Origin: JAVVHH01 sp964613945
GTDB taxonomy: Bacteria > Pseudomonadota > Alphaproteobacteria > Acetobacterales > Acetobacteraceae
DNA: 64,000 nt
NCBI GenBank assembly: GCA_964613945.1
Contig: CAZTJC010000008.1
Span: 69,040 to 133,039 of the forward strand
Direction: 5' to 3'
Position numbers and translations under genes: made by a program. The notes under the pieces are model-generated. The model ran no database searches. It had not been told where the DNA came from and was given only the letters and a program-made list of their open reading frames with translations. Shown here piece by piece: positions 1 through 10,067 of this stretch. The stretch's first letter is position 1; every line of letters starts with the position of its first letter.

Positions 1-2
1 GC

Positions 3-1043
3 AACGAGGTCCGCAACTTCCTGATCGGCTCGGCGGTGTTCTGGCTCGAACATTACCATGTCGACGGGCTGCGCGTGGATGCCGTCGCCTCCATGCTGTA
101 CCGTGACTACAGCCGCAAGGCCGGCGAGTGGGTGCCTAATCAATATGGCGGGCGCGAGAACCTGGAATCGGTGGCCTTCCTGCAGGAGATGAGCCGCGTC
201 GTCGAGCAGCGTTGCCCCGGCGCGGTGCTGATCGCCGAGGAAAGCACCGCCTGGCCCGGCGTGACCAAGCCGGCCAACGAGGGCGGGCTCGGCTTCCACT
301 TCAAGTGGAACATGGGCTGGATGCACGACTCGCTGCACTACATGCAGGAGGAGTCGATCAACCGTCGCTACCATCACGGCGAGATCCTATTCGGCCTGGT
401 CTATGTCCACACCGAGAAGTTCATGCTGCCGCTGAGCCACGACGAGGTCGTCTATGGCAAGCACTCGCTGATCGGTAAGATGCCGGGCGACGACTGGCAG
501 CGCTTCGCCAACCTGCGCGCCTATTACGGCTTCATGTGGACCTACCCCGGCAAGAAGCTGCTGTTCATGGGCTGCGAGTTCGCCCAGGAGCGGGAATGGA
601 ACCATGACATCGGGCTGGACTGGTTCCTGCTCGACGACCCCAAGCACGCCGGCATGCAAGCCGCGGTGCGCGACCTCAACAGGCTCTACCGCGAGGTCCC
701 TGCCCTGCACGATGGCGATTGCCAGCCCGCCGGCTTCCGCTGGGTGGTGATGGAGGATGCCGAGAACTCGGTGTTTGCCTATTTGCGCCAGTCCATCGCC
801 GGTGGCCCACCCGCCTTGGTGATCTGTAACTTCACCCCCGTGCCACGCTACGATTACCGCCTGGGCGCACCGCAGGCGGGCTCCTGGATCGAGCGCTTCA
901 ACAGCGATGCCGCAATCTATGGCGGTTCCAACCTCGGCAATGGCGGCGAAGTTACGGCGCACGAGCATCCGTCGCACGGCTTCCCGGCCTCTCTCACCCT
1001 GACGCTACCACCGCTCGCGACGATCGTGTTGCTACCGCGATGA
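3..1043 (+). CDS. glgB: 1,4-alpha-glucan branching enzyme, 3' part (start lies outside the window)
   Basis: C-terminal half of a GH13 branching enzyme, which transfers alpha-1,4 chains to alpha-1,6 positions in glycogen. The reading frame is open from the first bases, so the gene is cut by the window edge, not truncated in the genome. Visible catalytic motifs are DGLRVDAV (nucleophile Asp), IAEES (acid/base Glu) and LSHDEVVYGK (third Asp), followed by the all-beta C-terminal domain. It heads a plus-strand alpha-glucan/trehalose operon; treZ starts 22 bases after its stop. The motif set is specific for GlgB rather than another GH13 enzyme. Confidence 0.96.
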   Translation, partial: NEVRNFLIGSAVFWLEHYHVDGLRVDAVASMLYRDYSRKAGEWVPNQYGGRENLESVAFLQEMSRVVEQRCPGAVLIAEESTAWPGVTKPANEGGLGFHFKWNMGWMHDSLHYMQEESINRRYHHGEILFGLVYVHTEKFMLPLSHDEVVYGKHSLIGKMPGDDWQRFANLRAYYGFMWTYPGKKLLFMGCEFAQEREWNHDIGLDWFLLDDPKHAGMQAAVRDLNRLYREVPALHDGDCQPAGFRWVVMEDAENSVFAYLRQSIAGGPPALVICNFTPVPRYDYRLGAPQAGSWIERFNSDAAIYGGSNLGNGGEVTAHEHPSHGFPASLTLTLPPLATIVLLPR

Positions 1044-1065
1044 CGTCTCTGATCGATTGACCCCT

Positions 1066-2796
1066 ATGAAATTCAAGCACGACTTCCCTTTCGGCGCGAC
1101 CGTGCTGAGCGACGAAGCCACACGGTTCCGCGTCTGGGCTCCTTCCGCCCCGACGCTCGACCTGGCCATCGATGGCGGCCGCCTCGGCATGGTCGCCGAA
1201 GCCGATGGCTGGCATAGCCTCACCGTCCCCGCCAAGGCTGGCACGCGCTACCAATACGTCATGCCCGACGGCTTGCATTTCGCCGACCCGGCGTCCCGCA
1301 TGCAGGACACTGACGTCCACGGTGCATCGGTCGTCGTCGACCCGCGCGAGTTTGCCTGGAAGACGGAGAACTGGAAGGGCAAGCCCTGGCACGAATACAT
1401 TCTCTACGAGCTGCACCCAGGTCTCATGGGCGGCTTCCGCGGCATCGAGGAACGCCTGCCCGAGTTGCAGCGCCTCGGCGTCACCGGCGTCGAGCTGATG
1501 CCCGTCTCGGACTTTCCGGGACGGCACAACTGGGGCTATGACGGCGTTCTCCCCTATGCGCCTGACCGGGCCTATGGAACGCCGGACGAGCTGAAGAGCC
1601 TCATCGACACGGCACATGGCCTCGGCATCGCCGTCTTCCTGGACGTCGTCTACAATCATTTCGGTCCAGACGGCGCGTATATCCACGTCTTCGCCCGCAA
1701 GTTCTTCCGCGAGGATTTGCATACGCCCTGGGGCGCCGCGATCGACTTCCGCCGGGTCGAAGTGCGCGACTACTTCATCCAGAACACCATTTACTGGCTG
1801 AATGAATACCGCTTCGACGGCCTTCGCTTCGACGCCATCGGTGCCATCCTCGACGAGGATTTCCTCGTGGACCTCACCCGGATCGCGCGTGGCCAGATCG
1901 AGTCCGGCCGTCACATCGCGCTCGTTGCCGAGGATGAGCACAACCGCTCCCACCTGCTCGGCGGTGCCCCGCGCTTCGACGCGCAATGGGCGGACGACTT
2001 CCACCATTGCATGCACGTGCTGCTGACGCGCGAGAGCGAGGGCTATTACGACGGTTTCCAGGATGCGACGAACCAGTTGCGCCGGGTTCTGGCCGAGGGC
2101 TTCGCCTATCAGGGCGAGACCCCGCCTGGCGGCACCAAGGGCCGCGGTTCGCCCAGCGGCGAGCTGCCGAGCACCGCTTTCGTCACCTTTCTGCAGAATC
2201 ACGACCAGACCGGCAACCGCGCCATGGGCGAGCGGCTGAGCGTGCTGGCCGAGCCGGACGCCGTGCGCGCCGCCACCGCCCTGCTGCTGCTGACGCCGTT
2301 CATACCCATGCTGTTCATGGGCGAGGAGTTCGCCAGCACGACGCCGTTCCTGTTCTTCACCGACCATCACAACGAGCTGGCCGATGCCGTGCGGACGGGC
2401 CGACGCAACGAGTTCCGCGGCTTCTCCGGGTTCAAGGATGAGATCAAGCTGGCCCGCATCCCCGACCCGAACGCGCCCAGCACCTTCGCGGCTTCGGCGC
2501 CGGAGCCCACCGACCCGGCCCAATTCGATTGGATGCGCAATGTCATCTCGCTCCGCCGCAAACACGTTGTGCCCGGCATTCCCGGCTGCCGCAGCGACGG
2601 TGCCGAGGTGCTCGGTGACGGCGCCGTTCGAGCGGAATGGACGCTCGGCGATGGCAATCGGCTCATGATCGCACTGAATCTCGGAACGGCGATCGTGGAT
2701 CCAAAGATGCCGTTGGGGCGGACGCTCCATACGGAAGGCACTGCCGACGCCACCGCGCTCAGCCCCAACAGCTTCTTCGCGCAGCTAGCCCGATGA
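1066..2796 (+). CDS. treZ: malto-oligosyltrehalose trehalohydrolase
   Basis: GH13 enzyme of the TreYZ route: it hydrolyses the bond next to the terminal trehalosyl unit of maltooligosyl-trehalose and frees trehalose. The ATG at 1066 is preferred to an in-frame TTG at 1057, because the protein then begins MKFKHDFPFG, a normal TreZ N-terminus. An N-terminal carbohydrate-binding fold (about residues 5-95) precedes the barrel. Nucleophile motif DGLRFDAIG is near residue 256, LVAEDEHN near 289, and the TreZ signature NHDQTGNR follows. Length 576 aa is normal. Its TGA overlaps the ATG of malQ (ATGA), which points to translational coupling. Confidence 0.95.
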   Translation: MKFKHDFPFGATVLSDEATRFRVWAPSAPTLDLAIDGGRLGMVAEADGWHSLTVPAKAGTRYQYVMPDGLHFADPASRMQDTDVHGASVVVDPREFAWKTENWKGKPWHEYILYELHPGLMGGFRGIEERLPELQRLGVTGVELMPVSDFPGRHNWGYDGVLPYAPDRAYGTPDELKSLIDTAHGLGIAVFLDVVYNHFGPDGAYIHVFARKFFREDLHTPWGAAIDFRRVEVRDYFIQNTIYWLNEYRFDGLRFDAIGAILDEDFLVDLTRIARGQIESGRHIALVAEDEHNRSHLLGGAPRFDAQWADDFHHCMHVLLTRESEGYYDGFQDATNQLRRVLAEGFAYQGETPPGGTKGRGSPSGELPSTAFVTFLQNHDQTGNRAMGERLSVLAEPDAVRAATALLLLTPFIPMLFMGEEFASTTPFLFFTDHHNELADAVRTGRRNEFRGFSGFKDEIKLARIPDPNAPSTFAASAPEPTDPAQFDWMRNVISLRRKHVVPGIPGCRSDGAEVLGDGAVRAEWTLGDGNRLMIALNLGTAIVDPKMPLGRTLHTEGTADATALSPNSFFAQLAR

Positions 2797-4787
2797 GCGA
2801 TCTTCGCGCCCTTGCCGAAGCTGTCGGCATCGCGCCGCGCTGGCAGAACTACCGCTACGAGTGGATGGACGTCAGCGACGATTCGCTGCGCACGATCCTG
2901 AAGGCGCTTGGCTTCCCGGCCGGGTCCGACACCGAGATCGCGGAAAGTCGCGCCAGCCTTGCCGCCGAACGCGGCGACCTGTCGCCCATGATCACCACCA
3001 CGGTCGACACGCCGACGCACCTGCCGATCGAGCCCGGCCCCTATGAGCTGACCCTCGAAGACGGCACTCGCCGCAGCGGCACCTTGGACGCAGCCGAGGG
3101 CGGCGCCACGCTGCCGGGGGTCGCAGAGATCGGCTATCACACGCTGAAAGCCGGCCGTAGCCAGGCGATCCTCGCGGTAGCACCGCACCAGGGCCGCACC
3201 GTGGCCGACATGGGCCGTCCGTGGGCGCTCGCCGTTCAACTCTATGCCTTGCGGCGCAAGGGCGATGGCGGGCTCGGCGATTTCGAGGGGTTGCGGCAGC
3301 TCATGGCGCCGGCCAAACGGCACGGTGCCGACGGCATCGCCATCAGTCCGGTCCATGCGCAGTTCTCCGCCGACCCCGACCGCTTCAGCCCATACTCGCC
3401 GTCGAGCCGCATCAATCTCAACGTGCTGCACGCGGCGATCGACCTGCCGTCGAGCCCGGAGAACGACGCGCTCGAACAGGCCGAGCTGGTGGATTGGGGC
3501 ACCGTATCCCGCCGACGCCTGGCCGCGCTGCGTGCCGAGTTCGACGCGTTGTCGACGGAAAAGCGTGCCGCCTTGGCCGCCTTCCGCGCCGAAAGCGGCG
3601 ATGCTCTGGAGACCCACGCCCGTTTCGAGGCGCTGCACGCGGTGCAGTTCGGCCAGCACGGCCGCTGGCACTGGCGCACCTGGCCGGAAGAGCTACGCCA
3701 CCCCGCCAGTCCCGACGTCGCAGCCTTCGCCCGCGAGAACGCCACCGAAGTCGCCTACCACGCCTTTCTGCAGTGGCGTGCTGATCAGGGCCTTGCCGCA
3801 GCACAGAAGGCGGCCCGTGACGAAGGCATGAAGATCGGCCTGATCGCCGACCTGGCCGTCGGCGCCGACTCCGGCGGTAGCCATTGCTGGGCGCGGCAGG
3901 ACCAGATCCTCGGCTCGCTCAACATCGGCGCCCCGCCCGACCTGCTGAATGGCCGCGGCCAGAATTGGGGCCTTGCCGCCTTTTCGCCGACCGGGCTACG
4001 CCAGCACGGCTTCGGCGCGTTCCTGGAAATGCTCCGCGCGGCCATGAAGCATTCCGGCGGCGTCCGCATCGACCACGCCCTCGGCCTGCGCCGCCTTTGG
4101 GTCATCCCGGATGGCCACGACTCCAAGGACGGCGCCTATCTCGCTTTCCCGCAGGACGACCTGCTGCGTCTCATCGCCCTCGAATCGCACCGCAATCGCG
4201 CGATCGTCGTCGGCGAAGACCTCGGCACCATCCCGGCCGGCTTCCAGGACGAGATGGCGCAGTCCGGCGTGCTCGGCATGCGGGTGCTGTGGTTCGAGCG
4301 TAACCTGCAGAGCTTCTGGCAGCCTCGCGGCTGGAGCAACGCCGCCGCCGCCATGACCAGCACCCACGATCTGCCGACGCTGGCCGGCTGGTGGCTGGGC
4401 CGCGACCTCGAATGGCGCGCCAAGCTCGACCTCGCTGGCGGCCCGGCCAACGAGGCCCAGGACGGCCACGACCGCTTCCGCGACCGTTTCATGCTGTGGG
4501 AAGCCATGTCGCTCAGCGGCGCCGCCGAAGGTCCGCCTCCACCCAACGACCAACCCGGCCCGTTCGTCGATGCCGCCACCCGTTACGTGGCGGCGGCGGC
4601 CTGCGATCTCGCGTTGCTGCCGATCGAGGACGCGCTGGGGCTGGCCGAGCAACCCAACCTGCCCGGCACGATGTCCGAGCAGCATCCGAACTGGCAGCGC
4701 CGCCTTCCCGGCTCGGCCGATAAACTATTTGATGCCCCCGAGGTCGTCGCGCGACTTGCTGGCGTGGGCGAGGCCCGCCGCACATGA
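2793..4787 (+). CDS. malQ: 4-alpha-glucanotransferase (amylomaltase)
   Basis: GH77 enzyme that disproportionates maltodextrins, presumably supplying chains long enough for TreY. Catalytic motifs VRIDHALGLRRLW (nucleophile Asp), VVGEDLGTIP (acid/base Glu) and STHDLPTLAGWW (third Asp) are all present in the C-terminal barrel. The 664 aa length and the extra N-terminal region match the longer, E. coli-like MalQ type. The start is the ATG at 2793 that overlaps the treZ stop; the open frame upstream runs inside treZ and is not used. The gene ends in another ATGA overlap with treY. Confidence 0.94.
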   Translation: MSDLRALAEAVGIAPRWQNYRYEWMDVSDDSLRTILKALGFPAGSDTEIAESRASLAAERGDLSPMITTTVDTPTHLPIEPGPYELTLEDGTRRSGTLDAAEGGATLPGVAEIGYHTLKAGRSQAILAVAPHQGRTVADMGRPWALAVQLYALRRKGDGGLGDFEGLRQLMAPAKRHGADGIAISPVHAQFSADPDRFSPYSPSSRINLNVLHAAIDLPSSPENDALEQAELVDWGTVSRRRLAALRAEFDALSTEKRAALAAFRAESGDALETHARFEALHAVQFGQHGRWHWRTWPEELRHPASPDVAAFARENATEVAYHAFLQWRADQGLAAAQKAARDEGMKIGLIADLAVGADSGGSHCWARQDQILGSLNIGAPPDLLNGRGQNWGLAAFSPTGLRQHGFGAFLEMLRAAMKHSGGVRIDHALGLRRLWVIPDGHDSKDGAYLAFPQDDLLRLIALESHRNRAIVVGEDLGTIPAGFQDEMAQSGVLGMRVLWFERNLQSFWQPRGWSNAAAAMTSTHDLPTLAGWWLGRDLEWRAKLDLAGGPANEAQDGHDRFRDRFMLWEAMSLSGAAEGPPPPNDQPGPFVDAATRYVAAAACDLALLPIEDALGLAEQPNLPGTMSEQHPNWQRRLPGSADKLFDAPEVVARLAGVGEARRT

Positions 4788-7552
4788 AGCCCATCTCCGC
4801 CACCGCCCGGCTGCAGTTCCACAAAGACTTCACCATGGATGACGCCACGCGGCTCATCCCGTATTTCGACAAGCTCGGCATCAGCCATCTCTATGCGTCG
4901 CCTCTGCTCAAGGCGCGCGCCGGGTCGACCCACGGCTACGACATCGTTGACCATAATCAGATCAATCCCGAGTTGGGCGGGGAAGCCGCGTTGCAGCGCA
5001 TGGTCGGCACCCTGCGCAAGCACGGGATGGGCCTGATCCTGGACATCGTGCCGAACCACATGGGTGTCGGCGGCGACGACAATGCCTGGTGGCTCGACGT
5101 GCTGGAGTGGGGGCGCGCCAGCCCGTATGCCGAATACTTCGACATCGACTGGGATCCATCGGACCCGACGCTGCGCGGCCGCATGTTGGCCCCTTTCCTC
5201 GGCAGCCCATATGGCGAGTGTCTCCAGAACGGCGACATCGTCTTGAAATTCGACGATACGAACGGGCGCATGTTCGTGTCCTATGGCGAACACCGTTTCC
5301 CGATCGCGCCGCGCGACTATGCCTCCATCCTTCTCACCTCCGGTGGTGTGCTCGAGGCGCCGGCGCGGGCCTTTGCCGACCTGGCCCCCGGCGGTCGTGC
5401 CGACGTGCGCCTGGCCGCTCGCGAAGCCCGCGAAGAGTTGCTTCAGCCGTCTTATGCTCGCGCCATCACCGAGGCGCTGCGCGAGTATTCGGCCAAGACC
5501 CCGGCCGGCCAGGACCGGTTGCACCGTCTGCTCGAGCGCCAGGCCTACCGCCTGTCGTGGTGGCGCGCGGCGACGGACGAGATCAACTGGCGCCGTTTCT
5601 TTGACGTCAATGGCCTCGCCGGCGTCCGCCAGGAAGTGCCGGAGGTGTTCGAGGCGACCCATAACACCGTGCTGCGCTTGTATCGAGAAGGCTGGATCGA
5701 CGGCGTCCGCATCGACCATGTCGACGGCCTCGCTTATCCGCGCGAATACTGCCGCAAGCTGCGCCGCCGTCTCGACACGCTGCAATCCGAGCGGCCGGAG
5801 GCGTTACGCGCCGACAAGGCGATCATCTGGATCGAGAAGATCCTTGCCCCGAACGAGCGCGTGCCCGCCGACTGGCTGACCGACGGCACCACCGGCTACG
5901 ACTTCATGAACGACGTCGCCGCCGTGCTGCATGACGGCCAGGGCGAAGCCGCACTCACCGCGCTGTGGACCGCGATGACCGGCCGCACCGGCGAGTTCCA
6001 GGTGGAAGCCGAAGCAGCCCGGCGCCAGATCGTCCGCGAAAGCCTCAGTAGCGAGTTGTTCAACACTGCCACCGCGCTCCATCGCGTCGCCCGGCGCAAC
6101 CTGGTCACGCGCGACTACACGCTTACCGCGATCCGTACCGTGCTGATCGAGTTGCTGACCCACTTCCACACCTATCGCATTTACGCTGGGGCCGGTGGCT
6201 TGTCGGACGCCGACCAGCAACAACTGGCCCGCGCCATGTCAGCCACGCGCCGCACGGTGCGGACGGCCGACCTCCCCCTGCTCGAGCTGATCGGCGACTG
6301 GATCTCCGGCAAGAACCTGCGGCAGACGCCGGCCGGCACTGCCCGTGCCGAGCATGGGCGTGCCATGGTGAAGTTTCAGCAGCTGAGCGCTCCGACCGCG
6401 GCCAAATCCGTCGAGGATACCGCCTTCTATCGCTACGGGCGCCTGCTGTCCCGCAACGAGGTCGGCAGCGAGCCGAGCCAGTTCGCCATCTCCCCGCAGC
6501 AGTTCCATGTGGCGAATCAGCTGCGTCAGAAGCGCGTGCCTCTGGCGTTGCTGGCCACGGCGACGCACGACCACAAGCGGGGCGAGGATACCCGTGTTCG
6601 CCTGGCCGTGCTGAGCGAGATTCCCGGCGAATGGCAAGGGATGCTGCAACGCTGGATCCGGCTCAACGCCTCTCTCAAGCGCGACATCGACGGCCCCGCC
6701 CCGGACGCGGCCGATGAGATCATGTTGTATCAAACCCTTGTCGCCGCCTGGCCACTGAGCCTGACCGCCGATGATGGCGAAAGCCTTGCCGCCTTCGGCA
6801 AGCGCGTGTTTGGCTGGTTCGAGAAGGCGTTGCGCGAGGGTAAGCGCCGCTCCGGCTGGGCAGTGCCGAACGTCGAGTACGAGGCCGCATGCCGCGCCTT
6901 TCTCGATGCCTGCCTCGACCCCGGTCGTCCCCTGGCCGGCGAACTGGCAAGCTTCGCCGGCCGGTTGGCGCTTCCCGGAACCGTCAACGGCCTGTCGCAA
7001 ACGATGCTGCGGCTGACCAGCCCCGGTGTCTGCGACCTGTATCAGGGCACCGAGTTCTGGGACTTCTCCCTCGTCGACCCCGACAACCGTCGTCCCGTCG
7101 ACTTCCCCGCCCGCGAACGGGCGCTCGCTGCCCTGGGTGATCCGGCCGACCTCATGCCGGACTGGCGCGACGGCCGGGTCAAGCTCGGGATCATTGCCCG
7201 CGCATTGGCCTTGCGCGCACACAACCCGGGCCTGTTCACCACCGGCAGCTACACGCCGGTCCAGGCAGAAGGCCCCGCCGCCCACCATATTCTGGCCTTC
7301 CTCCGCAGCTACGAAGACACCACGGCACTCGTGGTGGTGACGCGGTTGCCCGTCAGCGTCGGGTTGGCCAACGATCTACCTCTGGCGTCGCCCTCGCACT
7401 GGCACGAAACGAGACTTCACTTGCCGAAGAACCTGACCGGTCGTTCTCTCGTTGATAGTCTCGGAAGCATGAGGGAGGTGGAGATCATGTCGGCAATGGA
7501 GATCGGTCCCCTCCTGTCACGACTGCCGGTGGCGTTGCTGGAGATCCGATGA
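4784..7552 (+). CDS. treY: malto-oligosyltrehalose synthase
   Basis: GH13 transglucosylase that converts the reducing-end alpha-1,4 link of a maltodextrin into an alpha,alpha-1,1 link, making the TreZ substrate. Visible motifs: GYDIVDHNQINPE near the N-terminus, VRIDHVDGLAYP (nucleophile region), IWIEKILAPNE (acid/base), and TreY-specific ATHDHKRGEDTRVR and TSPGVCDLYQGTE in the C-terminal half. Length 922 aa is normal or slightly long. ATGA overlaps on both sides (malQ upstream, otsA downstream) place it inside one translationally coupled operon. Confidence 0.95.
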   Translation: MKPISATARLQFHKDFTMDDATRLIPYFDKLGISHLYASPLLKARAGSTHGYDIVDHNQINPELGGEAALQRMVGTLRKHGMGLILDIVPNHMGVGGDDNAWWLDVLEWGRASPYAEYFDIDWDPSDPTLRGRMLAPFLGSPYGECLQNGDIVLKFDDTNGRMFVSYGEHRFPIAPRDYASILLTSGGVLEAPARAFADLAPGGRADVRLAAREAREELLQPSYARAITEALREYSAKTPAGQDRLHRLLERQAYRLSWWRAATDEINWRRFFDVNGLAGVRQEVPEVFEATHNTVLRLYREGWIDGVRIDHVDGLAYPREYCRKLRRRLDTLQSERPEALRADKAIIWIEKILAPNERVPADWLTDGTTGYDFMNDVAAVLHDGQGEAALTALWTAMTGRTGEFQVEAEAARRQIVRESLSSELFNTATALHRVARRNLVTRDYTLTAIRTVLIELLTHFHTYRIYAGAGGLSDADQQQLARAMSATRRTVRTADLPLLELIGDWISGKNLRQTPAGTARAEHGRAMVKFQQLSAPTAAKSVEDTAFYRYGRLLSRNEVGSEPSQFAISPQQFHVANQLRQKRVPLALLATATHDHKRGEDTRVRLAVLSEIPGEWQGMLQRWIRLNASLKRDIDGPAPDAADEIMLYQTLVAAWPLSLTADDGESLAAFGKRVFGWFEKALREGKRRSGWAVPNVEYEAACRAFLDACLDPGRPLAGELASFAGRLALPGTVNGLSQTMLRLTSPGVCDLYQGTEFWDFSLVDPDNRRPVDFPARERALAALGDPADLMPDWRDGRVKLGIIARALALRAHNPGLFTTGSYTPVQAEGPAAHHILAFLRSYEDTTALVVVTRLPVSVGLANDLPLASPSHWHETRLHLPKNLTGRSLVDSLGSMREVEIMSAMEIGPLLSRLPVALLEIR

Positions 7553-9009
7553 GCCCTGGACCCAATCGACTGGTCGTCGTCAGCAACCGGGTTCCCGTCC
7601 CGAGTGCGGCCGGCGCCCAGGCCGGCGGCCTCGCCGTAGCCCTGCATTCGTTGATGCAGCAGCGTGGTGGTCTCTGGTTCGGTTGGAGCGGCAAGGTCTC
7701 CAACTCGACTGAAATTCGCAAGGTCGACGACGATTCCGTGCAATACGCGACCGTCGATCTGACCGCGGAAGAACACGACCGCTTCTACAGCGAATTTTCC
7801 AACGGTACGCTTTGGCCGTTGCTGCATTCGATGCCCGAGTTGATGACCTACGACCGTCGCAACGCGCAGGTCTACCGCGAGGTCAATGATCGCTTTGCCG
7901 CGACCGTGACCCCGTTGCTGCGACCCGGTGATATGATCTGGGTCCATGACTATCATCTGCTCGCCCTGCCCTCGGCGTTACGCGCCCGCGGTGTCAGCAG
8001 CCCGATCGGTTTCTTTCTGCACATCCCGTTTCCCGGCACCGACATGCTGTCGAAGGTGCCGGAAGCGGCCGCCCTCGTCCGTGACCTGCTTTCCGCCGAT
8101 CTGATCGGCTTTCAGACCGAGAACGACACCCGCAACTTCGCCGAAGCCGCCATCCGGCTGGCCGGCGCGGAACGGAGCGGCGCCAACTTCCTTCTCATCG
8201 CTGGTCGCCGGGTTCGCATCGGCGCTTTTCCGGTCGGCATCGAACCGCAGGAATTTGCAGACACCGCGCAGGACGCCTGGTTCGGCGCTTCCGTCGAGCG
8301 CTTGCGCCGCAGCCTGTCGCAGCAATCGCTGGTTCTCGGCGTCGATCGACTCGATCCGACCAAGGGGCTTTTGCAACGCCTGGCCGGCTTTCGCCGCCTG
8401 CTGGAGCGGTCGCCGGCCTGGCACCGCCGGGTCACGCTGCTGCAGATCGCGGCGGAGTCACGCACCGATGTCGCCGCCTATCGCGACCTGCGCCAATCGA
8501 TGGAAGGCGACGCCGGCAACATCAACAGCGCATTCGCGGAGCCGGACTGGACGCCACTTCGCCTGGTTGCTCGCGCTGTGCCGCGAGACACGGTCGCCGG
8601 CTATATGCGCGAGGCCCGCGTCGGCCTGGTCACCCCCTTGCGTGACGGCATGAACCTCGTCGCCAAGGAGTTCATCGCCGCACAGGACCCTCAGGATCCT
8701 GGCGTGCTGATCCTGTCCCGCTTCGCCGGCGCCGCCGAGCAACTGACCTCCTCGATCCTGGTCAATCCCTACGATGCCGACGAGATGGCGGACGCGCTCG
8801 ACCAAGCGCTATCCATGAGCCTGGCCGAACGCCAAACCCGCTGGCAACACGGTTGGGACGCCATCAAGGACAGTTCCGCCATTGGATGGGGCCGCACCTT
8901 TGTCGCCGGGCTGCTCCGCACCACGGCCCCCAAGCTGCGCCACGTCTTCGCCGAGCCGGCCCCGCAACTGCCGGGTCGCCCCGGCAGCGGCGAGATCGCC
9001 CGGCTCTGA
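7549..9009 (+). CDS. otsA: alpha,alpha-trehalose-6-phosphate synthase (GT20)
   Basis: Retaining GT20 glycosyltransferase that makes trehalose-6-phosphate from UDP-glucose and glucose-6-phosphate. Family landmarks are LVVVSNRVPVP and AGGLAV at the N-terminus, WFGWSG, VHDYHLL (Asp near residue 130), FFLHIPFP, DRLDPTKGL (donor-phosphate Arg/Lys) and TPLRDGMNLVAKE. The 486 aa length equals the single-domain bacterial OtsA; there is no fused phosphatase. Last gene of the operon, it converges with the alcohol dehydrogenase with only 2 bases between. No otsB is in the window. A related activity such as glucosylglycerol-phosphate synthesis is less likely given the close OtsA match. Confidence 0.93.
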   Translation: MSPGPNRLVVVSNRVPVPSAAGAQAGGLAVALHSLMQQRGGLWFGWSGKVSNSTEIRKVDDDSVQYATVDLTAEEHDRFYSEFSNGTLWPLLHSMPELMTYDRRNAQVYREVNDRFAATVTPLLRPGDMIWVHDYHLLALPSALRARGVSSPIGFFLHIPFPGTDMLSKVPEAAALVRDLLSADLIGFQTENDTRNFAEAAIRLAGAERSGANFLLIAGRRVRIGAFPVGIEPQEFADTAQDAWFGASVERLRRSLSQQSLVLGVDRLDPTKGLLQRLAGFRRLLERSPAWHRRVTLLQIAAESRTDVAAYRDLRQSMEGDAGNINSAFAEPDWTPLRLVARAVPRDTVAGYMREARVGLVTPLRDGMNLVAKEFIAAQDPQDPGVLILSRFAGAAEQLTSSILVNPYDADEMADALDQALSMSLAERQTRWQHGWDAIKDSSAIGWGRTFVAGLLRTTAPKLRHVFAEPAPQLPGRPGSGEIARL

Positions 9010-9011
9010 CC

Positions 9012-10067
9012 TCAGGCCGCGGTCAACACGACCCGGCCGGTCACCTTTCCATCCCGCAACCGCATCAGCGCCTCGTTGGCACTGGCTTGCGGCACTTGGG
9101 TGATCGGCGTGGGTTGCAGCTTACCGTCCTGCGCCAGGGCCACAAGCGCCCGCAACTCCTTCGGATTGCCGACGTAGCTGCCCTGAACGGTTAGCCCGCG
9201 CATTGCCATCATCGGCAACGGCAGCGTCAACTCGCCGCCGAATAGCCCGACCTGGATCAGCTTGCCGCCCTTGCGCAGCGCCGCGAACCCGAACGCCGCC
9301 GTGCTGGTACCATTGACCAGATCGATGACGGCCTCCACCGGCCCACCGCATGCAGCGATGATCCGATCTGCCACACCTTCGCCACTGCCATCGACCACCT
9401 GCGTCGCCCCGGCCTTCAGCGCGTCCTGCCGCTTCTCCTCGCTGATGTCGACGGACACGATGGCCTGGTGCCCCAGCGCCTTCAGCACCGCGATTGCCGC
9501 CAAGCCAAGCCCGCCAGCGCCAACCACGACGATCGGCTTGTCGGCCGCCATCGGCATCACCTTGTTGATCGCCGAATACACCGTGATACCCGAGCAGGCA
9601 TAGGTCGCGGCCAACGCCGGGTCGAGCGAGCCGGGATCAACCAGGTGCCGCGCCGCCGGTGCGATGACATGGGTCGCGTAGCCACCGTTCTGGAACACGC
9701 CCAGCGCCCGCGAGACGAGGCACATGTTGTCCTCTTCGGCGAGGCAGCGGTCGCACGTACCGCAGCCAAGCCAGGGGAACACGATACGGACGTCGCCGAC
9801 CTTTACCCCTGTCGCGTCCGGTCCCAGCTTGCTGACTCGGCCCACGATCTCATGGCCCATCGCCAACGGCAGCACCACGCCGCGATCCTTGAGCGACATC
9901 TTCTTGCCGCCGCCCAGGTCATAGTAACCGTCCCAGATGTGCAGGTCCGAGTGGCAGACCCCGCAATGCGTGACTTCGAGCAGGATTTCGGTGCCTTTCG
10001 GCTCCGGTGTCTTCATCTCCATTTCCTGAAGATCCCTGCCATTCTCGACCACGGCCCAAGCGCGCAT
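9012..10067 (-). CDS. zinc-dependent alcohol dehydrogenase (MDR family)
   Basis: Medium-chain dehydrogenase/reductase that probably oxidises an alcohol or reduces an aldehyde with NAD(P). Catalytic zinc ligands are visible in HCGVCHSD (Cys about 35) and the GHEIVG motif; the structural zinc loop is GCGTCDRCLAEEDNMC. The Rossmann motif VGAGGLGLAAI lies mid-protein. A clear AGGAGG sits 5 bases before the ATG. It follows the D-2-hydroxyacid dehydrogenase after 67 bases on the same strand and may belong to the same importer/dehydrogenase operon. The substrate cannot be read from the sequence. Confidence 0.9.
   Translation of the reverse strand: MRAWAVVENGRDLQEMEMKTPEPKGTEILLEVTHCGVCHSDLHIWDGYYDLGGGKKMSLKDRGVVLPLAMGHEIVGRVSKLGPDATGVKVGDVRIVFPWLGCGTCDRCLAEEDNMCLVSRALGVFQNGGYATHVIAPAARHLVDPGSLDPALAATYACSGITVYSAINKVMPMAADKPIVVVGAGGLGLAAIAVLKALGHQAIVSVDISEEKRQDALKAGATQVVDGSGEGVADRIIAACGGPVEAVIDLVNGTSTAAFGFAALRKGGKLIQVGLFGGELTLPLPMMAMRGLTVQGSYVGNPKELRALVALAQDGKLQPTPITQVPQASANEALMRLRDGKVTGRVVLTAA

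Noticed and set aside
994..2730. 578-codon open frame on the minus strand opposite treZ
   Set aside because: Shadow of GC-rich codon use: the protein is low-complexity, Arg/Glu/Val-rich without a recognisable domain, while treZ on the plus strand has full catalytic motifs.
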